From Candidatus Cloacimonadota bacterium (GTDB taxonomy: Bacteria; Cloacimonadota; Cloacimonadia; Cloacimonadales; JAJBBL01): a DNA stretch of 5,244 bases. Positions within the stretch are counted from its first letter, which is position 1. Each line of letters begins with the position of its first letter. The notes under the pieces are model-generated. The model was not told the DNA's origin, ran no database searches, and saw only the letters and a program-made list of their open reading frames with translations. Where the stretch lies: contig JAJBBL010000119.1 in assembly GCA_020532365.1 (NCBI GenBank), positions 1 through 5,244 of the forward strand. Reading direction: 5' to 3'. A program made the translations under genes and the position numbers. Shown here one piece after another: positions 4,687-5,244 of this stretch.

Positions 4687-5244
4687 CCCGAGTAAGTTTA
4701 GCATAATTATACTGCTGCTATTATCAGCCTACTTTTCTGCTTCCGAAACAGCGTTTTTCTCACTCGGCAAGCTGCATCTTAAAAAATTAGAGTCCGAAAA
4801 AGGGAAAACATCAAGAAGAACTGCAAGATTGCTAAAAAAGCCACAGGAGCTGCTGATTACTATCCTGTTAGGGAATACTATAGTTAACGTGTGGGCGTCT
4901 ACTTTAGCAGCGATATGTGTGGCGAATTACTTTTTAGAGGTAAAAGGTTGGGAAACGCTCCCGGTATGGCTGATAATTCTTCAAACTATAGGGATGACCC
5001 TGTTACTTTTATTTTTCGTAGAGATTATACCTAAGCTTTTTGCTTTGGCTAAAGCTGATGCATTTGCCAGAAAATCGGGATTCTTTATCGAGTTTCTGAT
5101 GTATCTACTCTTCCCATTAATTGCTCTTCTCCTTGCAATGAATAGAATCTTTTCGCCTAAAACAGCGCATCATTCCACAACTAACCAAGGCTTTACCTCC
5201 CAAGACTTGAAAAATCTGGTAGACTCAAACTCGGTTAATCACCC
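4676..5244 (+). CDS. CNNM/DUF21-domain membrane protein, CorB/hemolysin-C type (3' end outside the window)
   Basis: The frame opens with ATG at 4676 and stays open to the right edge, giving 189 full codons plus a partial one. It overlaps ybeY by 11 bp. The visible part is a CNNM (DUF21) transmembrane domain. The first helix carries the family signature SAYFSASETAFFSL (residues 17-30). A basic cytoplasmic stretch (31-56) follows, then a helix with GNTIVN (66-71), one at about 97-116 ending in VEIIPK (115-120), and a last one at about 138-155. The final residues (173-183) resemble the linker before a CBS-domain pair, which would be expected just past the window, with a CorC/HlyC C-terminal domain possible. 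CNNM proteins are linked to magnesium/cobalt efflux or homeostasis; the old hemolysin label is misleading. Unlike E. coli YbeX (CorC), which is also next to ybeY, this one has the membrane domain. The product is not truncated so far as seen, only cut by the window. Confidence 0.9.
   Translation, partial: MESDPSKFSIIILLLLSAYFSASETAFFSLGKLHLKKLESEKGKTSRRTARLLKKPQELLITILLGNTIVNVWASTLAAICVANYFLEVKGWETLPVWLIILQTIGMTLLLLFFVEIIPKLFALAKADAFARKSGFFIEFLMYLLFPLIALLLAMNRIFSPKTAHHSTTNQGFTSQDLKNLVDSNSVNH

Noticed and set aside
1..5244. Mobile element, CRISPR array, tRNA/rRNA, toxin-antitoxin or phage-defence system
   Set aside because: No transposase or integrase motifs, terminal repeats, spaced repeats, cloverleaf structures or toxin-like small gene pairs were seen. 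The content is envelope and housekeeping genes.

Overview
This AT-rich window has every supported gene on the + strand. It looks like chromosomal DNA from a diderm (Gram-negative-type) bacterium. The evidence is a lipobox lipoprotein with Ser at +2, a Sec-exported LysM protein, and an exported FlgD-Ig/T9SS-tail-like protein. The FlgD-Ig-like module together with a PgpH-type HD protein and a CNNM protein suggests a member or relative of the FCB group, with Cloacimonadota-like lineages as one candidate. Strong Shine-Dalgarno sequences (AAGGAGG, AAAGGAG) and a good TTGACA promoter argue against a typical Bacteroidota genome, where such signals are usually weak. This placement is inference only.

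Layout. (1) Positions 1-210 are essentially non-coding: a possible A/T-flanked terminator near the left edge, a short inverted repeat, and the leader of the first gene. (2) Positions 211-621 encode a small exported protein that is almost entirely one FlgD-Ig-like beta-sandwich, followed by a clear intrinsic terminator at 678-711. (3) Positions 622-916 form a 295-bp intergenic region. It holds that terminator, a hairpin/palindrome at 747-763, and a near-consensus promoter (TTGACA-N17-TAATAA) at 857-885. (4) Positions 917-2058 are a two-gene envelope unit, an 81-aa coiled-coil lipoprotein and a 295-aa periplasmic coiled-coil protein with two C-terminal LysM domains. It has its own promoter and a strong terminator at 2092-2127. 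(5) Positions 2160-5244 are a tightly overlapping operon: a PgpH-type 7TM-HD phosphohydrolase (TTG start), ybeY (TTG start, 32-bp overlap) and a CNNM/DUF21 membrane protein (11-bp overlap) that runs off the right edge.

How the genes relate. The middle unit probably serves cell-envelope integrity, with an outer-membrane lipoprotein and a peptidoglycan-binding partner. The right-hand operon joins cyclic-dinucleotide turnover (PgpH type), 16S rRNA maturation/ribosome quality control (YbeY) and a CorB/CorC-type transport-related protein. It combines two gene pairings known separately: HD-ybeY in Firmicutes and ybeY-corC in Proteobacteria. I see no RNA gene, CRISPR array, insertion sequence or clearly new system. 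The most distinctive items are the stand-alone sorting-domain-like protein and the lipoprotein/tandem-LysM pair.
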